Of a DNA stretch of 64,000 bases, positions 7,794-18,491 are shown one piece after another. The notes beneath the pieces are model-generated. The model worked only from the letters and a program-made list of their open reading frames with translations. It was not told where the DNA came from and ran no database searches. This DNA comes from an uncultured Granulosicoccaceae bacterium. Its GTDB lineage: Bacteria; Pseudomonadota; Gammaproteobacteria; Granulosicoccales; Granulosicoccaceae. The position numbers and the translations under genes are program-made. Position 1 is the stretch's first letter. Every line of letters begins with the position of its first letter. Location: NCBI GenBank assembly GCA_937930305.1, contig CALGLE010000032.1:1-64000 (forward strand), given 5' to 3'.

Positions 7794-8126
7794 ATGCAAG
7801 TTAATAGCAAATTGCGATACGCTCGCATCTCGCCGCAGAAGGCTCGTTTGGTTGCTGACCAGATTCGTGGGCTGCCTGTTGAAGGTGCTTTAGAAGTACT
7901 CACTTTCAGCGAAAAGAAAGCGGGCGTTATGTTCAAAAAATTGGTGGATAGCGCTATCGCCAATGCAGAGCACAACGAAGGCGCTGACATTGATGAGTTA
8001 AAAGTGTCAGCGGTTCAAGTTAACGAAGGTCCAACGATGAAGCGTTTACGGGCCCGAGCAAAAGGACGCGCAAACCGCATCCTGAAGCGCACCAGTCACA
8101 TCACTGTGACGGTTTCGGATTCGTAA
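7794..8126 (+). CDS. rplV: 50S ribosomal protein L22
   Basis: A 110-residue L22, the same length as E. coli. It has the [20 protein letters not shown]-terminal segment and the beta-hairpin [20 protein letters not shown] that projects into the exit tunnel, where changes can give macrolide resistance. No deletion is seen in that loop. It ends in HITVTVSDS. rpsC begins 10 nt later. Confidence 0.97.
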   Translation: MQVNSKLRYARISPQKARLVADQIRGLPVEGALEVLTFSEKKAGVMFKKLVDSAIANAEHNEGADIDELKVSAVQVNEGPTMKRLRARAKGRANRILKRTSHITVTVSDS

Positions 8127-8136
8127 GGGTTAAATC

Positions 8137-8820
8137 ATGGGTCAAAAAGTACATCCAATTGGTATTCGCCTCGGTATCTCAAGTGACTGGAACAGCACTT
8201 GGTATGCGGGCAGCGAAGACTACGCCAACTACTTAAACGACGATATTAAGGTTCGTGAGTTCTTGAAAAAAGAACTGGCGCACGCGTCGGTAGGAAGAAT
8301 CCACATTGATCGTCCTGCGAAAGCTGCGATCATTACGATTCACTCGGCTCGTCCAGGCATTGTTATTGGTAAGAAGGGTGAAGATGTTGAGCGTCTACGG
8401 CGCGCCATTGCTCCGATGATGTCGTTAAACATCAACAACGTCAAAATTAACATCGCTGAAATTCGTAAGCCTGAGTTAGATGCTCAGCTGGTTGCAGAAA
8501 GTGTGGCGCAGCAGCTGGAACGCCGCGTTATGTTTCGTCGTGCCATGAAGCGTGTTTTGACTAACACCATGCGCCTGGGTGCACAGGGTGTGAAGATAGC
8601 CGTTTCAGGACGTTTGAACGGTGCTGAAATCGCGCGTCGAGAGTGGTATCACGACGGCCGCGTTCCATTGCACACATTGCGTGCTGACATTGACTACGGC
8701 ACAGCTGAAGCTCATACCACTTACGGTGTTATCGGCATCAAAGTGTGGATTTGTCACGGCGAAGTGTTTGATTTAGAAGCTAAGCGCGCGAAGGGCAATG
8801 CCCAAGCCGCTCAGAAGTAA
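8137..8820 (+). CDS. rpsC: 30S ribosomal protein S3
   Basis: A 227-residue S3 (E. coli 233), at the mRNA entry channel. It begins [14 protein letters not shown]. The KH domain carries [18 protein letters not shown] (GxxG loop GKKG), and the C-terminal domain has the [22 protein letters not shown] block. The tail ([10 protein letters not shown]) is somewhat shorter than in E. coli. rplP follows after 23 nt. Confidence 0.97.
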   Translation: MGQKVHPIGIRLGISSDWNSTWYAGSEDYANYLNDDIKVREFLKKELAHASVGRIHIDRPAKAAIITIHSARPGIVIGKKGEDVERLRRAIAPMMSLNINNVKINIAEIRKPELDAQLVAESVAQQLERRVMFRRAMKRVLTNTMRLGAQGVKIAVSGRLNGAEIARREWYHDGRVPLHTLRADIDYGTAEAHTTYGVIGIKVWICHGEVFDLEAKRAKGNAQAAQK

Positions 8821-8843
8821 TTGCTAGGGTATAGAGACTCGAC

Positions 8844-9257
8844 ATGCTTCAACCGAAACGCACAAAATTTAGAAAGCAGCACAAGAGCCGCAACCGCGGT
8901 CTTGCGCAGAACGGCAACAAAGTTAGCTTTGGTGAGTACGGGCTTAAGGCAACCGATCGCGGTCGCCTAACAGCTCGTCAAATCGAAGCGGCTCGCCGGG
9001 CAATGACACGTCACATCAAACGTGGCGGTAAAATCTGGATCCGAATTTTCCCGGATACCCCAGTTACCAAAAAGCCTATTGAAGTTCGAATGGGTAAAGG
9101 TAAGGGTAATGTTGAATATTGGGTAGCCAAAATCCAGCCGGGCAAAATGTTGTATGAAATGGAAGGGGTTTCTGAAGAGATTGCCCGCGAAGCGTTCTCG
9201 TTAGCGGCTGCAAAACTTCCGATTCGAACCACCTTCGTTGTGAGGACGGCGGCGTAA
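8844..9257 (+). CDS. rplP: 50S ribosomal protein L16
   Basis: A 137-residue L16 (E. coli 136), which positions tRNA in the A site and organises the central protuberance. It begins [14 protein letters not shown] and carries the [21 protein letters not shown] block, including the arginine region hydroxylated by RoxA in E. coli. The stop overlaps the rpmC start by one base (TAATG). Confidence 0.97.
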   Translation: MLQPKRTKFRKQHKSRNRGLAQNGNKVSFGEYGLKATDRGRLTARQIEAARRAMTRHIKRGGKIWIRIFPDTPVTKKPIEVRMGKGKGNVEYWVAKIQPGKMLYEMEGVSEEIAREAFSLAAAKLPIRTTFVVRTAA

Positions 9258-9454
9258 TGGCTACTGAAGAATTGAAAGATAAATCGGTATCTGAGCTGGA
9301 AACCGAACTCACCGCGTTGTATCGCGAACAGTTCAACTTGCGTATGGCGCAAGGTACCGGTCAGGACGTGAAGCCTCATAACTTCAAGCGTGTACGTCGT
9401 CAAATTGCACGAGTGAAGACCATAATGACTCAAAAATCAGCGGCAGGTGCATAA
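9257..9454 (+). CDS. rpmC: 50S ribosomal protein L29
   Basis: A 65-residue L29 (E. coli 63), a small helical protein beside L23 at the tunnel exit. It has the [13 protein letters not shown] start, the [14 protein letters not shown] turn and the RRQIARVKT(I)MTQK helix. It is coupled to rplP by the TAATG overlap and is 3 nt from rpsQ. Confidence 0.95.
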   Translation: MATEELKDKSVSELETELTALYREQFNLRMAQGTGQDVKPHNFKRVRRQIARVKTIMTQKSAAGA

Positions 9455-9457
9455 AGC

Positions 9458-9724
9458 ATGAGTGCAGAGAACAGCAAGCTGCAACGCACCGTCATTGGCC
9501 GTGTGTTGAGCAATAAGATGGAACAAACGGCCACAGTGGTTGTTGAACGTAAAGTGAAACACCCTATGTACGGCAAATACGTACGTCGCAGTAAGAAGTA
9601 CCACGTTCATGATGCGGATAACGCACTGAACATTGGTGACGTCGTACAAATCAAAGAGTGTCGACCGCTTTCGAAGACGAAATCGTGGACGCTTGACAAA
9701 GTACTAGAGGCAGCCAGCGAGTAG
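9458..9724 (+). CDS. rpsQ: 30S ribosomal protein S17
   Basis: An 88-residue S17 (E. coli 84), an OB-fold primary binder of 16S rRNA. It shows the [29 protein letters not shown] segment and the [18 protein letters not shown] segment. The following 57 nt to rplN contain two very short hairpins (9725-9736 and 9742-9750, the latter followed by T5). They look too weak to terminate the operon but might modulate it. Confidence 0.96.
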   Translation: MSAENSKLQRTVIGRVLSNKMEQTATVVVERKVKHPMYGKYVRRSKKYHVHDADNALNIGDVVQIKECRPLSKTKSWTLDKVLEAASE

Positions 9725-9781
9725 TCCCTTTAGGGATTATGGGCTGAGCCTTTTTGAAAAAAGCAAAAGAGTAGCGTTCCG

Positions 9782-10150
9782 ATGATTCAAATGCAGACCG
9801 TTCTGAACGTAGCGGACAACAGCGGCGCCAAAAGCGTCATGTGTATCAAAGTGCTGGGTGGTTCGCACCGTCGATATGCGCGGGTGGGTGACGTGATAAA
9901 AGTCAGTGTCAAGGATGCGATCCCACGCGGTAAGGTAAAGAAAGGTGAGGTGTACAACGCAGTGGTTGTACGTACTCGTAAAGGCATTCGTCGTTCGGAT
10001 GGTTCATCCATTCGTTTCGATACGAACGCTGCCGTTATTTTGAATGCGAAGCACGAGCCAGTTGGCACGCGTATCTTCGGTCCGGTAACCCGGGAACTTC
10101 GAAATGAGAAGTTTATGAAGATCGTTTCACTGGCTCCCGAAGTTCTGTAG
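9782..10150 (+). CDS. rplN: 50S ribosomal protein L14
   Basis: A 122-residue L14 (E. coli 123), which contacts 16S rRNA in bridge B8. It opens [17 protein letters not shown] and contains the VRTRKG(I)RRxDGS loop and the REKF-like end [16 protein letters not shown]. This gene marks the start of the spc-type half of the cluster. There is no obvious promoter in the preceding 57 nt. Confidence 0.97.
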   Translation: MIQMQTVLNVADNSGAKSVMCIKVLGGSHRRYARVGDVIKVSVKDAIPRGKVKKGEVYNAVVVRTRKGIRRSDGSSIRFDTNAAVILNAKHEPVGTRIFGPVTRELRNEKFMKIVSLAPEVL

Positions 10151-10162
10151 AGACATACGAAC

Positions 10163-10474
10163 ATGAACCGTATCAAGCAAGGCGACGATGTGATCGTGCT
10201 CGCCGGCAAAGACAAAGGTCGCCGCGGAACCGTTTCCCGCGTACTGGAAGATCGAGTCATTGTCGACGGCATTAATCTCGTGAAGAAGCACACCAAGGGA
10301 AATCCACAAGTGGGTGATCCAGGCGGCATTCAAGAGCGTGAAGCATCGTTACATATTTCGAATATCGCGCTGTTTAACTCGGCCACGAAGAAGGGCGGCC
10401 GAGTGGGCTTCCGTATCAACGAAGCCGGTAAGAAAGAGCGTTTTTTCCGTTCCGACAGCTCGTCGGTGGATTGA
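10163..10474 (+). CDS. rplX: 50S ribosomal protein L24
   Basis: A 103-residue L24 (E. coli 104), the second assembly initiator of the 50S subunit. The KOW motif is near the N terminus ([18 protein letters not shown]), followed by the [16 protein letters not shown] and [19 protein letters not shown] blocks. rplE follows after 4 nt. Confidence 0.97.
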   Translation: MNRIKQGDDVIVLAGKDKGRRGTVSRVLEDRVIVDGINLVKKHTKGNPQVGDPGGIQEREASLHISNIALFNSATKKGGRVGFRINEAGKKERFFRSDSSSVD

Positions 10475-10478
10475 GATC

Positions 10479-11018
10479 ATGGCTAGATTAGCAACTGAAT
10501 ATCGCGAGAAGATCGCTCCAGCAATGATGGAAGAGTTCTCGTACAAAAGCGCAATGCAAGTTCCGCGCATCGAGAAAATCACTCTGAACATTGGTTTGGG
10601 TGAAGCGGTGGGTGACAAGAAAATCATGGAGAACGCTACGGCGGATCTTGGTGCGATTTCTGGACAAAAGCCCGTGGTCACTGTGGCTCGCAAATCGATT
10701 GCGGGTTTCAAGATTCGTGATGGATATCCGATTGGTACCAAGGTCACCTTACGTCGGGCTCGTATGTATGAGTTCCTCGATCGTCTCGTTACTGTAGCCA
10801 TTCCACGAATTCGAGATTTTCGCGGCATCAGCCCCAAGGCGTTTGATGGCCGTGGAAACTACAGCTTAGGTATTAAGGAACAGATTATCTTTCCTGAAAT
10901 TGATTACGACAAAATTGATGCGATGCGTGGAATGAACATCACGATCACTACATCAGCCCAATCTGACGCAGAAGCGCTCGCGCTTTTGAAGAAGTTCAAC
11001 TTTCCGTTCCGCACGTAA
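10479..11018 (+). CDS. rplE: 50S ribosomal protein L5
   Basis: A 179-residue L5, identical in length to E. coli, carrier of 5S rRNA in the central protuberance. The start is ATG 10479 ([17 protein letters not shown]); the frame is open further upstream inside rplX, but that is not part of the protein. The [15 protein letters not shown] and [20 protein letters not shown] segments are diagnostic. Confidence 0.97.
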   Translation: MARLATEYREKIAPAMMEEFSYKSAMQVPRIEKITLNIGLGEAVGDKKIMENATADLGAISGQKPVVTVARKSIAGFKIRDGYPIGTKVTLRRARMYEFLDRLVTVAIPRIRDFRGISPKAFDGRGNYSLGIKEQIIFPEIDYDKIDAMRGMNITITTSAQSDAEALALLKKFNFPFRT

Positions 11019-11036
11019 CCGAAGAAGCGTTTAACT

Positions 11037-11342
11037 ATGGCTAAGAAATCCATGATTGCGCGCGAAAAGAAGCGCACCAAGCTCGCTTCGCGCTTACAAG
11101 CGAAGCGACAAGCTTTGAAGGCAATTATTGCTTCAGAAGAATCAAGCTACGACGAGAAGATGGAAGCGGTTGTTGCGTTGCAAAAATTGCCTCGCGATTC
11201 GTCTCCATCGCGCGGCCGCAACCGTTGCCGCATCACTGGTCGTCCGCACGGTGTATACCGTAAGTTCGGTTTAAGCCGCACCAAATTGCGCGAAGCCGCA
11301 ATGCGTGGTGACGTGCCAGGCCTCGTTAAGGCCAGTTGGTAG
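11037..11342 (+). CDS. rpsN: 30S ribosomal protein S14, zinc-free type
   Basis: A 101-residue S14, the long zinc-independent form found in E. coli. It has only one cysteine ([12 protein letters not shown]) and no CxxC pairs. It begins [13 protein letters not shown] and ends GLVKASW. rpsH starts 10 nt after its stop, with AGGAG as its ribosome-binding site. Confidence 0.97.
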   Translation: MAKKSMIAREKKRTKLASRLQAKRQALKAIIASEESSYDEKMEAVVALQKLPRDSSPSRGRNRCRITGRPHGVYRKFGLSRTKLREAAMRGDVPGLVKASW

Positions 11343-11352
11343 GAGAAGCACT

Positions 11353-11748
11353 ATGAGTATGTCTGATCCCATCGCCGATATGCTGACCCGCATCCGTAAC
11401 GGTCAACAGGCGCAAAAAGTATCCGTGTCGATGCCCGCTTCAAAAGCGAAGAAGGCTATCGCAGCGGTATTGAAAGATGAAGGTTACATCATTGATTTTG
11501 GTGAATCTGTTGAGGAGGGGAAACCCACTTTGTCAGTCACACTGAAGTACTTCAACGGTAAACCCGTTATCGACAAAATCAACCGAGTTAGCCGTCCTGG
11601 CTTGCGTCGTTACTCAGGCTCTGAGGACATCCCGCAAGTATTGGGCGGATTAGGAATCGCTATCGTTAGTACGTCCAAGGGCGTAATGACGGGCGCAAAG
11701 GCGAAAGCCATGCGTGAAGGCGGTGAGGTTATTTGCACCGTTTGCTAA
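11353..11748 (+). CDS. rpsH: 30S ribosomal protein S8
   Basis: A 131-residue S8 (E. coli 130). The start is ATG 11353 with AGGAGAAG 4-11 nt before it; a second ATG two codons later is an alternative. It has [16 protein letters not shown] at the N terminus and the [26 protein letters not shown]-terminal block. In E. coli S8 represses the spc operon by binding near the rplE start. I did not find an unambiguous copy of that site here. Confidence 0.97.
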   Translation: MSMSDPIADMLTRIRNGQQAQKVSVSMPASKAKKAIAAVLKDEGYIIDFGESVEEGKPTLSVTLKYFNGKPVIDKINRVSRPGLRRYSGSEDIPQVLGGLGIAIVSTSKGVMTGAKAKAMREGGEVICTVC

Positions 11749-11772
11749 CGGAGCAATAAAACTGGAACAGTT

Positions 11773-12306
11773 ATGTCACGCGTAGCAAAAAATCCGATTG
11801 AAGTACCTAAGGGTGTTGATATCACCATCAACGGCCAAGAAGTCAGTGCCAAGGGTCCGAAAGGAAACGAAAGCATGACACTGCATAGCGATGTAACGCT
11901 CGCTTTGGAAGATGGCGTGTTGGGTGTTAAACCGGCCAACGAGTCGAAAGGTTCGATGGCAATGGCGGGCACCATGCGCTCATTGGTTAATAATCTTGTT
12001 ATTGGTGTGAGTACGGGTTTCGAAAAGAAACTGGAGTTGCGTGGAGTGGGTTATAGAGCTCAAGCGCAAGGTCAAGCGATCAATTTATCGCTGGGTTTCT
12101 CGCATCCGGTAGTTCACCAAATCCCGCAAGGCATTAAGGTGGAAACACCGAGCCAAACCGAGATCGTGGTGAGTGGTTCGAACAAACAAATCGTGGGTCA
12201 AGTGGCGGCAGATATTCGTAGTTATCGCCCACCTGAGCCGTACAAGGGCAAAGGCGTTCGTTACGTGGATGAATACGTAGCGATGAAAGAAGCCAAGAAG
12301 AAATAA
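11773..12306 (+). CDS. rplF: 50S ribosomal protein L6
   Basis: A 177-residue L6, the same length as E. coli, near the factor-binding site of the 50S subunit. It begins [15 protein letters not shown] and has the LRGVGYRAQ motif at the domain boundary and the [17 protein letters not shown]-terminal block. Gap to rplR is 15 nt. Confidence 0.97.
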   Translation: MSRVAKNPIEVPKGVDITINGQEVSAKGPKGNESMTLHSDVTLALEDGVLGVKPANESKGSMAMAGTMRSLVNNLVIGVSTGFEKKLELRGVGYRAQAQGQAINLSLGFSHPVVHQIPQGIKVETPSQTEIVVSGSNKQIVGQVAADIRSYRPPEPYKGKGVRYVDEYVAMKEAKKK

Positions 12307-12321
12307 CCGGTCGGTATTCCT

Positions 12322-12675
12322 ATGGATAAGAAGAACAGTCGTTTGCGTCGTGCCAAGCGGACTCGTGCGAAAATTCGCGAGTTACGCGTACCACGTTTGA
12401 CGATCCATCGCACCCCGCGTCATATCTATGCGCAGGTTATCGATGGCGAAACGCAAAAGGTAATGGCTACGGCCTCAACCGTTAACAAAGACCTGCGCAG
12501 CAGTCTGGGTAACGGCGGTAATGTGGCAGCGGCAGAGGCGGTGGGTAAAGCCATTGCTGAGAAAGCAAAAGCGGCGGGCGTTGAAAGCGTGGCCTTCGAC
12601 CGATCAGGTTTTAAGTTTCATGGCCGTGTTAAAGCACTGGCTGATGCAGCGCGCGAAAGCGGACTGAAGTTCTAG
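12322..12675 (+). CDS. rplR: 50S ribosomal protein L18
   Basis: A 117-residue L18, the same length as E. coli, which binds 5S rRNA. It has the basic N terminus [18 protein letters not shown] and the C-terminal [26 protein letters not shown]-type block. rpsE follows after 10 nt. Confidence 0.97.
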   Translation: MDKKNSRLRRAKRTRAKIRELRVPRLTIHRTPRHIYAQVIDGETQKVMATASTVNKDLRSSLGNGGNVAAAEAVGKAIAEKAKAAGVESVAFDRSGFKFHGRVKALADAARESGLKF

Positions 12676-12685
12676 GACACGTCAC

Positions 12686-13198
12686 ATGGCACAACAAGAT
12701 TACAACCAAAGCAGCGACGGCTACATCGAAAAGCTGGTCACCATAAACCGCGTAGCGAAAGTGGTTAAAGGTGGTCGTCAGTTCGGTTTCACAGCCCTGA
12801 CAGTGGTCGGTGATGGCAACGGGCGCGTCGGCATAGGTTACGGCAAAGCACGTGAAGTTCCATTGGCAATCCAAAAGGCGATGGAAAAAGCACGTCGCGA
12901 CATGAAGCAGGTGGCGTTGAAAGACGGTACCTTGCAATATGCACTGAAAGGCCGGCATGGTGCGGCTCGTGTGTATATGCAGCCAGCTTCTGAAGGTACT
13001 GGAATCATTGCTGGTGGTGCGATGCGCGCGGTTTTTGAAGCCGTAGGTGTTCGTAACGTGTTAGCAAAGATCATTGGTACAAACAATCCTATCAATGTGG
13101 TTCGCGCCACGATTAATGGATTGGCTGAAATGCAAAGCGCTGAAACAGTTGCTGCTAAGCGCGGTAAATCAGTGGCGGATATCACGGGTGATGCATGA
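12686..13198 (+). CDS. rpsE: 30S ribosomal protein S5
   Basis: A 170-residue S5 (E. coli 167), at the mRNA entry and decoding region. It carries the [11 protein letters not shown](R)-type loop as [16 protein letters not shown], where spectinomycin-resistance changes occur in E. coli, and the [16 protein letters not shown] segment. The rpmD start overlaps its stop by 4 nt (ATGA). Confidence 0.97.
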   Translation: MAQQDYNQSSDGYIEKLVTINRVAKVVKGGRQFGFTALTVVGDGNGRVGIGYGKAREVPLAIQKAMEKARRDMKQVALKDGTLQYALKGRHGAARVYMQPASEGTGIIAGGAMRAVFEAVGVRNVLAKIIGTNNPINVVRATINGLAEMQSAETVAAKRGKSVADITGDA

Positions 13199-13377
13199 GT
13201 GATAAAACAGTAAAAATTACGTTGGTGCGCAGTTTTCACGGGCGTTTGAAAAACCACAAAGCGTGTGTTCGTGGATTGGGCTTGCGTCGCATGCACCAAA
13301 CCGTTGAAGTGAAAGACACGCCAGAGAATCGCGGCATGATCAATAAGATCAATTACATGCTGCGCATTGAAGACTAA
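13195..13377 (+). CDS. rpmD: 50S ribosomal protein L30
   Basis: A 60-residue L30 (E. coli 59). It has the [26 protein letters not shown] segment (split here for reading) and the [14 protein letters not shown] end. It is translationally coupled to rpsE by a 4-nt overlap and is 9 nt from rplO. Confidence 0.95.
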   Translation: MSDKTVKITLVRSFHGRLKNHKACVRGLGLRRMHQTVEVKDTPENRGMINKINYMLRIED

Positions 13378-13386
13378 AGGTTAACC

Positions 13387-13818
13387 ATGAGTCTGAATAC
13401 ATTAAAACCTGCTGCCGGACAACGCCGAGCAGCACGCCGAGTGGGTCGGGGCATTGGCTCAGGCTTCGGCAAAACGTGTGGACGTGGCCATAAAGGTCAA
13501 AAAGCGCGTTCGGGTGGTTACCACAAGGTCGGTTTTGAGGGCGGTCAAATGCCTATTCAACGCCGTTTGCCTAAGTTTGGTTTCACCTCTCGAATGGGCC
13601 GACATTACGCCGAAGTTCGTTTACACGAGCTCAGCATGGTTGAAGGCGATGTAACGCCTGAGAGTTTAATCAAAGCTGGCGTGGTGCCACTTCAGACGAA
13701 AACCGTGAAAATTATTTTAGCGGGTGAAGTTTCAGGTTCGGTCAAAGTATCGGGCTGTCGAGTGACTAAAGGTGCTCGTGCAGCAATTGAAGCGGCAGGC
13801 GGCAGCATTGCTGACTAA
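13387..13818 (+). CDS. rplO: 50S ribosomal protein L15
   Basis: A 143-residue L15 (E. coli 144), an assembly protein with a long glycine-rich basic N-terminal extension ([19 protein letters not shown]). It continues with [17 protein letters not shown] and a C-terminal globular domain ending in AAGGSIAD. secY follows after 32 nt with an AAAAGGTAG ribosome-binding site. Confidence 0.97.
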   Translation: MSLNTLKPAAGQRRAARRVGRGIGSGFGKTCGRGHKGQKARSGGYHKVGFEGGQMPIQRRLPKFGFTSRMGRHYAEVRLHELSMVEGDVTPESLIKAGVVPLQTKTVKIILAGEVSGSVKVSGCRVTKGARAAIEAAGGSIAD

Positions 13819-13850
13819 GCGTCAGTCAACGCGTCGGAAAAGGTAGAACC

Positions 13851-15191
13851 ATGGCAGCGAAAAACGCATCAGGTGTAGCCTCAGGCATTGGCGGTAGCTC
13901 CGAGCTACGCACGCGCTTGTTGTTTGTGCTGGCCGCAATCGCCATCTTCCGCATCGGGTCTCACATCACAATCCCGGGCGTTGACCCTCGCGTGATGGCG
14001 CAGATTTTCGAGCAAAATAGTAGCGGTATTCTGGGCATGCTGAATATGTTCGGCGGCGGTGCACTCAGTCGAATGTCGATTTTCGCATTGGGCGTCATGC
14101 CTTATATTTCTGCGTCCATCATCATGCAGTTAATGACGCACGTCATTCCGCAACTTGAACAGTTGCGTAAAGAAGGTGAGAGTGGTCGTCGTATCATCAC
14201 CAAGTACACCCGTTATGGCACCCTTTTACTGGCAACGATCCAAGCGGTGGGTATTACTTTCGCGTTACAGAATCAAGGCGCTGGCGGGCAGAGTGTGGTG
14301 TTCCTATCTGGTCCGGGCTTTGTACTGACCGCTGCTGTCAGTTTGGTCACGGGCACCATGTTCTTAATGTGGTTAGGTGAGCAAATCACCGAGCGCGGCA
14401 TCGGTAACGGCATCTCTATCTTGATTTTTGCTGGCATCGTGGCTGGGCTACCAGCAGCGATTGGCGGCACCCTGGAATTGGCTCGGCAGGGCGAATTGAA
14501 CGCCTTTACTGTCATCATTTTGTTCGCGATGGTCATTGCCGTCACAGCTTTTGTGGTGTTTGTGGAACGTGGTCAGCGCCGAATCACCGTAAACTATGCA
14601 AAGCGGCAGCAAGGTCGTCGTATGTACGCGGCTCAGTCCAGTCATTTGCCACTGAAGTTGAATATGGCGGGAGTTATCCCACCCATCTTCGCGTCCAGCA
14701 TTATCTTGTTTCCAGCCACCATTGGTGATGTGGCTACCAGTAACACCAGCTCTTGGCTCAACACGTTGGTATCAACGCTTCAGCCAGGTCAGCCGGTATA
14801 TATATTGTTGTATGCGTCAGCCATTATTTTCTTCTGTTTTTTCTACACGGCGTTGGTGTTCAACGCTAAGGAAACGGCAGACAATCTGAAGCGACAAGGG
14901 GCGTTTATCCCCGGAATTCGCCCAGGTGAGAAAACGGCGCGGTACATTGATGGCGTATTGACTCGGCTTACTCTGTACGGAGCGTTGTACATCACGCTCG
15001 TGTGCTTGTTGCCGGAATTTTTAATCCTGCTGTGGCAGGTACCGTTCTACTTTGGCGGCACCTCCCTGTTGATTATTGTGGTTGTGGTGATGGACTTTGT
15101 AGCTCAGTCCCAAGCCCACATGATGAGCCAGCAGTACGACGGTCTTCTCAAGAAGTCCAACATGAAAGGAGCTAAGGGCGGAGCGCGTTAA
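13851..15191 (+). CDS. secY: Protein translocase subunit SecY
   Basis: A 446-residue polytopic inner-membrane protein (E. coli 443) forming the SecYEG export channel. About ten hydrophobic segments are visible. The plug/TM2 region contains [22 protein letters not shown], and cytoplasmic loops carry [14 protein letters not shown] and the RQQGRRMY region contacting SecA and the ribosome. The C-terminal stretch has the conserved GxxIPGIRPG motif as [13 protein letters not shown]. It lies in its usual place between rplO and rpmJ. Confidence 0.98.
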   Translation: MAAKNASGVASGIGGSSELRTRLLFVLAAIAIFRIGSHITIPGVDPRVMAQIFEQNSSGILGMLNMFGGGALSRMSIFALGVMPYISASIIMQLMTHVIPQLEQLRKEGESGRRIITKYTRYGTLLLATIQAVGITFALQNQGAGGQSVVFLSGPGFVLTAAVSLVTGTMFLMWLGEQITERGIGNGISILIFAGIVAGLPAAIGGTLELARQGELNAFTVIILFAMVIAVTAFVVFVERGQRRITVNYAKRQQGRRMYAAQSSHLPLKLNMAGVIPPIFASSIILFPATIGDVATSNTSSWLNTLVSTLQPGQPVYILLYASAIIFFCFFYTALVFNAKETADNLKRQGAFIPGIRPGEKTARYIDGVLTRLTLYGALYITLVCLLPEFLILLWQVPFYFGGTSLLIIVVVVMDFVAQSQAHMMSQQYDGLLKKSNMKGAKGGAR

Positions 15192-15217
15192 GCGCCACGT
15201 GATTAGCGGAGACACCG

Positions 15218-15331
15218 ATGAAAGTTAGAGCATCAGTCAAAAAGATTTGCCGAAACTGCAAAGTGGTTAAGCGCAAGGGCGTTGTACGCGTCATTTGCAC
15301 CGATCCACGTCACAAGCAGCGGCAAGGTTAG
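15218..15331 (+). CDS. rpmJ: 50S ribosomal protein L36, zinc-binding type
   Basis: A 37-residue protein, [20 protein letters not shown] at the start and DPRHKQRQG at the end. The C-C-C-H zinc ligands are C11, C14, C27 and H32, so this is the zinc-containing form. It lies between secY and rpsM, its conserved position, with a TAGCGGAGAC ribosome-binding region just upstream. Confidence 0.96.
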   Translation: MKVRASVKKICRNCKVVKRKGVVRVICTDPRHKQRQG

Positions 15332-15343
15332 AGGAATACCAGC

Positions 15344-15700
15344 ATGGCCCGTATTGCCGGCATCAACATCCCAGTTCAGAAACACGTCTGGGTAGCACTT
15401 ACTTCCATTTACGGCGTTGGTCGAACGCGCGCTTACGCTATATGCGAAGCCGCAAACGTCAAATCGGATGTAAAAGTGCGAGACTTATCCGAGTCAGAGA
15501 TCGAGAATTTGCGAACCGAAGTTGGCAAATTCACTGTGGAGGGTGATCTACGACGAGATGTTTCGATGAACATCAAACGCTTGATGGATTTGGGCTGCTA
15601 TCGCGGCATCCGTCACCGTCGCGGTTTACCGCTGCGCGGACAACGCACCAAAACGAACGCACGCACCCGAAAGGGACCGCGTCGTCCGCTCAAGCGCTAA
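15344..15700 (+). CDS. rpsM: 30S ribosomal protein S13
   Basis: A 118-residue S13, the same length as E. coli, in the 30S head contacting the P-site tRNA and the B1 bridges. It begins [11 protein letters not shown] and ends with the [19 protein letters not shown] block. The ribosome-binding site is TTAGAGGAA. rpsK follows after 12 nt. Confidence 0.97.
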   Translation: MARIAGINIPVQKHVWVALTSIYGVGRTRAYAICEAANVKSDVKVRDLSESEIENLRTEVGKFTVEGDLRRDVSMNIKRLMDLGCYRGIRHRRGLPLRGQRTKTNARTRKGPRRPLKR

Positions 15701-15712
15701 GAAGAAATTACT

Positions 15713-16093
15713 ATGGCTCAAAGCACAAAGAAGAAAGTTCGCCGAACCGTCACTGACGGCATTGCGCACATTCACGCCTCGTTTAACAATACGATCGTGA
15801 TGATTACTGATCGCCAGGGCAATGCCTTGTCGTGGGCAACGGCGGGTGGTTCCGGTTTTCGTGGTTCGCGCAAAAGCACGCCGTTCGCAGCTCAGGTGGC
15901 TGCAGAACGCGCGGGTGAAGCAGCGAAAGAATATGGTTTAAAGAACATTGACGTTCACGTCAAAGGCCCAGGTCCTGGTCGTGACTCTGCGGTTCGTTCA
16001 TTGAATAACGTTGGCTTCAAAATCAGCAGCATCATCGATGTTACGCCGATTCCGCACAACGGTTGTCGTCCGCCTAAGAAGCGTCGCGTTTAA
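15713..16093 (+). CDS. rpsK: 30S ribosomal protein S11
   Basis: A 126-residue S11 (E. coli 129), lining the mRNA exit on the platform. It shows the [19 protein letters not shown] block, [16 protein letters not shown] and the C-terminal [18 protein letters not shown] end. Gap to rpsD is 24 nt. Confidence 0.97.
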   Translation: MAQSTKKKVRRTVTDGIAHIHASFNNTIVMITDRQGNALSWATAGGSGFRGSRKSTPFAAQVAAERAGEAAKEYGLKNIDVHVKGPGPGRDSAVRSLNNVGFKISSIIDVTPIPHNGCRPPKKRRV

Positions 16094-16117
16094 AGCATTC
16101 GTGGGAGTGAAGATCTA

Positions 16118-16738
16118 GTGGCTCGTTATATTGGTCCGAAGTGCAAATTGAGTCGTCGCGAAGGCACCGACCTCTACCTGAAGTCGGGCTTACGTCCGTT
16201 GGAATCCAAGTGCAACTTGGAAACCCCTCCAGGTATGCAAGGTGCGAAGCGCGGCCGTCCGTCTGACTATGCTTTGCAGTTACGTGAAAAGCAAAAGCTG
16301 CGCCGCATGTACGGTGTGCTTGAAAAGCAATTCCGAAATTACTACAAAGCGGCTGCGTCGAGAAAAGGCAGCACGGGTGAGAACCTGTTGCGTTTGCTTG
16401 AATCTCGTTTGGACAACGTTGTGTACCGCATGGGTTACGGCTCAACACGTGCTGAAGCGCGTCAGCTGGTGTCGCACAAGTCCATCATGGTAGACGGTGT
16501 TGTCGTGAACGTAGCGTCGTACCAGATTCAACCAAACCAAACTGTGTCAGTGCGCGAAAAGTCTCGCAAGCAGGCGCGAATTTCCGATGCGATGCAATTG
16601 GCAGAGCAGCGTGGAATTCCAGGTTGGATTGAAGTGGATGCGAAGAAATTTGAAGGTGTGTTCAAAGCGTATCCAGATCGTGCAGATTTACCTGCAGAGA
16701 TTAATGAATCTTTGGTTGTGGAACTGTATTCCAAGTAA
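16118..16738 (+). CDS. rpsD: 30S ribosomal protein S4
   Basis: A 206-residue S4, the same length as E. coli, a 16S assembly initiator. The start is GTG 16118, giving [16 protein letters not shown]. Only two cysteines occur in the N-terminal segment, so it is not the four-cysteine zinc form. An S4 RNA-binding domain occupies roughly residues 95-155. In E. coli S4 is the repressor of the alpha operon. The 121 nt before rpoA contain GC-rich inverted repeats (around 16755-16780) but no clear terminator T run. Confidence 0.97.
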   Translation: MARYIGPKCKLSRREGTDLYLKSGLRPLESKCNLETPPGMQGAKRGRPSDYALQLREKQKLRRMYGVLEKQFRNYYKAAASRKGSTGENLLRLLESRLDNVVYRMGYGSTRAEARQLVSHKSIMVDGVVVNVASYQIQPNQTVSVREKSRKQARISDAMQLAEQRGIPGWIEVDAKKFEGVFKAYPDRADLPAEINESLVVELYSK

Positions 16739-16859
16739 CACATAAAACAGTATGGGCGGGTTCCTAACGGGGCCCGCTTTGCGCGCTTAGGCGCGACGTC
16801 AGCTCACCCGTTTGGTGTGCTGATCTTTGTATTTCAGGGGTATCAACAGGTTGAATGCC

Positions 16860-17852
16860 ATGCAAACCGAATTTCTGAAGCCACGCATCGTCGATGTTTC
16901 AGCAACCAGCTCCAACCATGCGAAAGTCACACTCGAGCCTCTCGAGCGCGGCTTTGGTCATACGTTGGGCAACGCATTGCGCCGAATTCTTTTGTCTTCT
17001 ATGCCGGGAGCGGCAATCTATGAAGCCGAAATTGAAGGTGTTTTGCACGAGTACACCACGATGGAAGGTGTGCAAGAAGATGTGCTCGATATTTTGCTGA
17101 ACTTGAAAGGCGTATCGCTTGTCATGCACGCAAAAGAAGAGGCCACTCTGAAGCTTGTAAAGCAGGGGCCTTGCGTCGTTAAAGCCGGTGACATCACGCT
17201 AGATCATGATATAGAGGTGGTTAATCCTGATCATGTTATCTGCACATTGAACGGCAACATGAATTTGAACATGACGTTGCGCGCTCGCGTGGGTCGCGGA
17301 TACGAGCCAAGTTCACACCGAAAGCTTGATGAGGGCGAAAGCCGTCCGATTGGCTCATTGCAAATTGATGCCTCTTTTAGCCCGGTTCACAAGGTGGCGT
17401 ACAACGTTGAGTCGGCTCGCGTAGAACAGCGCACCGATTTGGACAAGTTGGTTGTAGATTTAGAAACCAACGGCACCATCGATCCTGAAGAAGCCATTCG
17501 AAAGGCGGCCACCATACTGCAAGAGCAGCTGTCGGTATTCGTTGATTTGAAAGCTGAATCCCAGCAACCCGAAGAAGAGCAAGCATCTGACATCGATCCG
17601 ATTTTGCTGCGTCCGGTGGATGACTTGGAACTGACGGTTCGCTCAGCAAACTGCCTGAAAGCGGAAAACATTTACTATATCGGCGACTTAATTCAACGCA
17701 CCGAAGTGGAGTTACTGAAAACTCCCAACTTAGGTAAGAAGTCGTTAACTGAAATCAAAGACGTATTGGCACAACAAGCGTTGTCGCTGGGCATGCGTTT
17801 GGAAAACTGGCCGCCGCCTGAGCTGCAAAAGCAGCGCGAGCTCGGCAAGTAA
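16860..17852 (+). CDS. rpoA: RNA polymerase subunit alpha
   Basis: A 330-residue alpha subunit (E. coli 329). The start is ATG 16860 ([13 protein letters not shown]), with CAGGTTGA before it; an in-frame TTG at 16827 is not supported. The N-terminal dimerisation domain includes [18 protein letters not shown]. After a linker rich in Glu, the C-terminal domain has the [17 protein letters not shown] helix and [13 protein letters not shown], including the arginine used for UP elements and CRP contact in E. coli. Confidence 0.98.
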   Translation: MQTEFLKPRIVDVSATSSNHAKVTLEPLERGFGHTLGNALRRILLSSMPGAAIYEAEIEGVLHEYTTMEGVQEDVLDILLNLKGVSLVMHAKEEATLKLVKQGPCVVKAGDITLDHDIEVVNPDHVICTLNGNMNLNMTLRARVGRGYEPSSHRKLDEGESRPIGSLQIDASFSPVHKVAYNVESARVEQRTDLDKLVVDLETNGTIDPEEAIRKAATILQEQLSVFVDLKAESQQPEEEQASDIDPILLRPVDDLELTVRSANCLKAENIYYIGDLIQRTEVELLKTPNLGKKSLTEIKDVLAQQALSLGMRLENWPPPELQKQRELGK

Positions 17853-17879
17853 TTCTAAGAAACACTAGGCACTAAGACC

Positions 17880-18245
17880 ATGAGACACCGTAAAAGCGGA
17901 CGTAAACTAAACCGCAACAGTAGCCACCGGCACGCTATGTTCCGAAACATGGCTGCATCTTTGGTTGAGCATGAAGCTATTAAAACCACCTTGCCGAAAG
18001 CCAAGGAACTGCGTCGTGTTGTTGAGCCACTGGTAACGCTGAGCAAAGATGACAGCGTTTCCAAGCGTCGCTTGGCGTTCGATCGTCTGCGCGACAAAGC
18101 GGCGGTGGGTAAATTGTTCACTGATCTCGGCCCACGTTATTCAGAGCGCCCAGGTGGCTACACACGCATTTTGAAAATCGGTAATCGCCCTGGCGATAAC
18201 GCGCCAATGGCCATTATTGAGTTTGTTGATCGCCCCGAAGCGTAA
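17880..18245 (+). CDS. rplQ: 50S ribosomal protein L17
   Basis: A 121-residue L17 (E. coli 127), the last gene of the ribosomal cluster. It begins [17 protein letters not shown] and continues [19 protein letters not shown]; it ends with [17 protein letters not shown]. Its transcript is closed by the strong terminator at 18333-18371. Confidence 0.97.
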   Translation: MRHRKSGRKLNRNSSHRHAMFRNMAASLVEHEAIKTTLPKAKELRRVVEPLVTLSKDDSVSKRRLAFDRLRDKAAVGKLFTDLGPRYSERPGGYTRILKIGNRPGDNAPMAIIEFVDRPEA

Positions 18246-18332
18246 TTCATCCAGCCCTTGATGTGGCGCTGACTTAGCGCATACGTAGGACGTGCATCAT
18301 TGCATGGGCAGCATCTCATGCAGTCGCATTTC

Positions 18333-18371
18333 AAACGCTCAGATTCGTGCAAACGATCTGAGCGTTTTTCG
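18333..18371 (+). terminator. Strong intrinsic terminator ending the ribosomal cluster
   Basis: ACGCTCAGAT (18335-18344) pairs perfectly with ATCTGAGCGT (18356-18365) around an 11-nt loop and is followed by TTTTCGTTT. It lies 90 nt after the rplQ stop. Nothing else is evident in the 246 nt between rplQ and the ABC exporter gene. Confidence 0.93.
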
Positions 18372-18491
18372 TTTCTGGTCGGCGCAATTTTCGTAATTAC
18401 TGGCACCACCTTCGAAACCGCCAGCCCAGCCTGGACGCTCAAGCTGTAAACTCGATCGAAATCTACGCCATCTGACGTCACCGACTCCACT

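Noticed and set aside
18246-18332. Possible small RNA before the rplQ terminator
   Set aside because: No promoter or conserved structure beyond the terminator itself; simply the 3' UTR of the ribosomal transcript.
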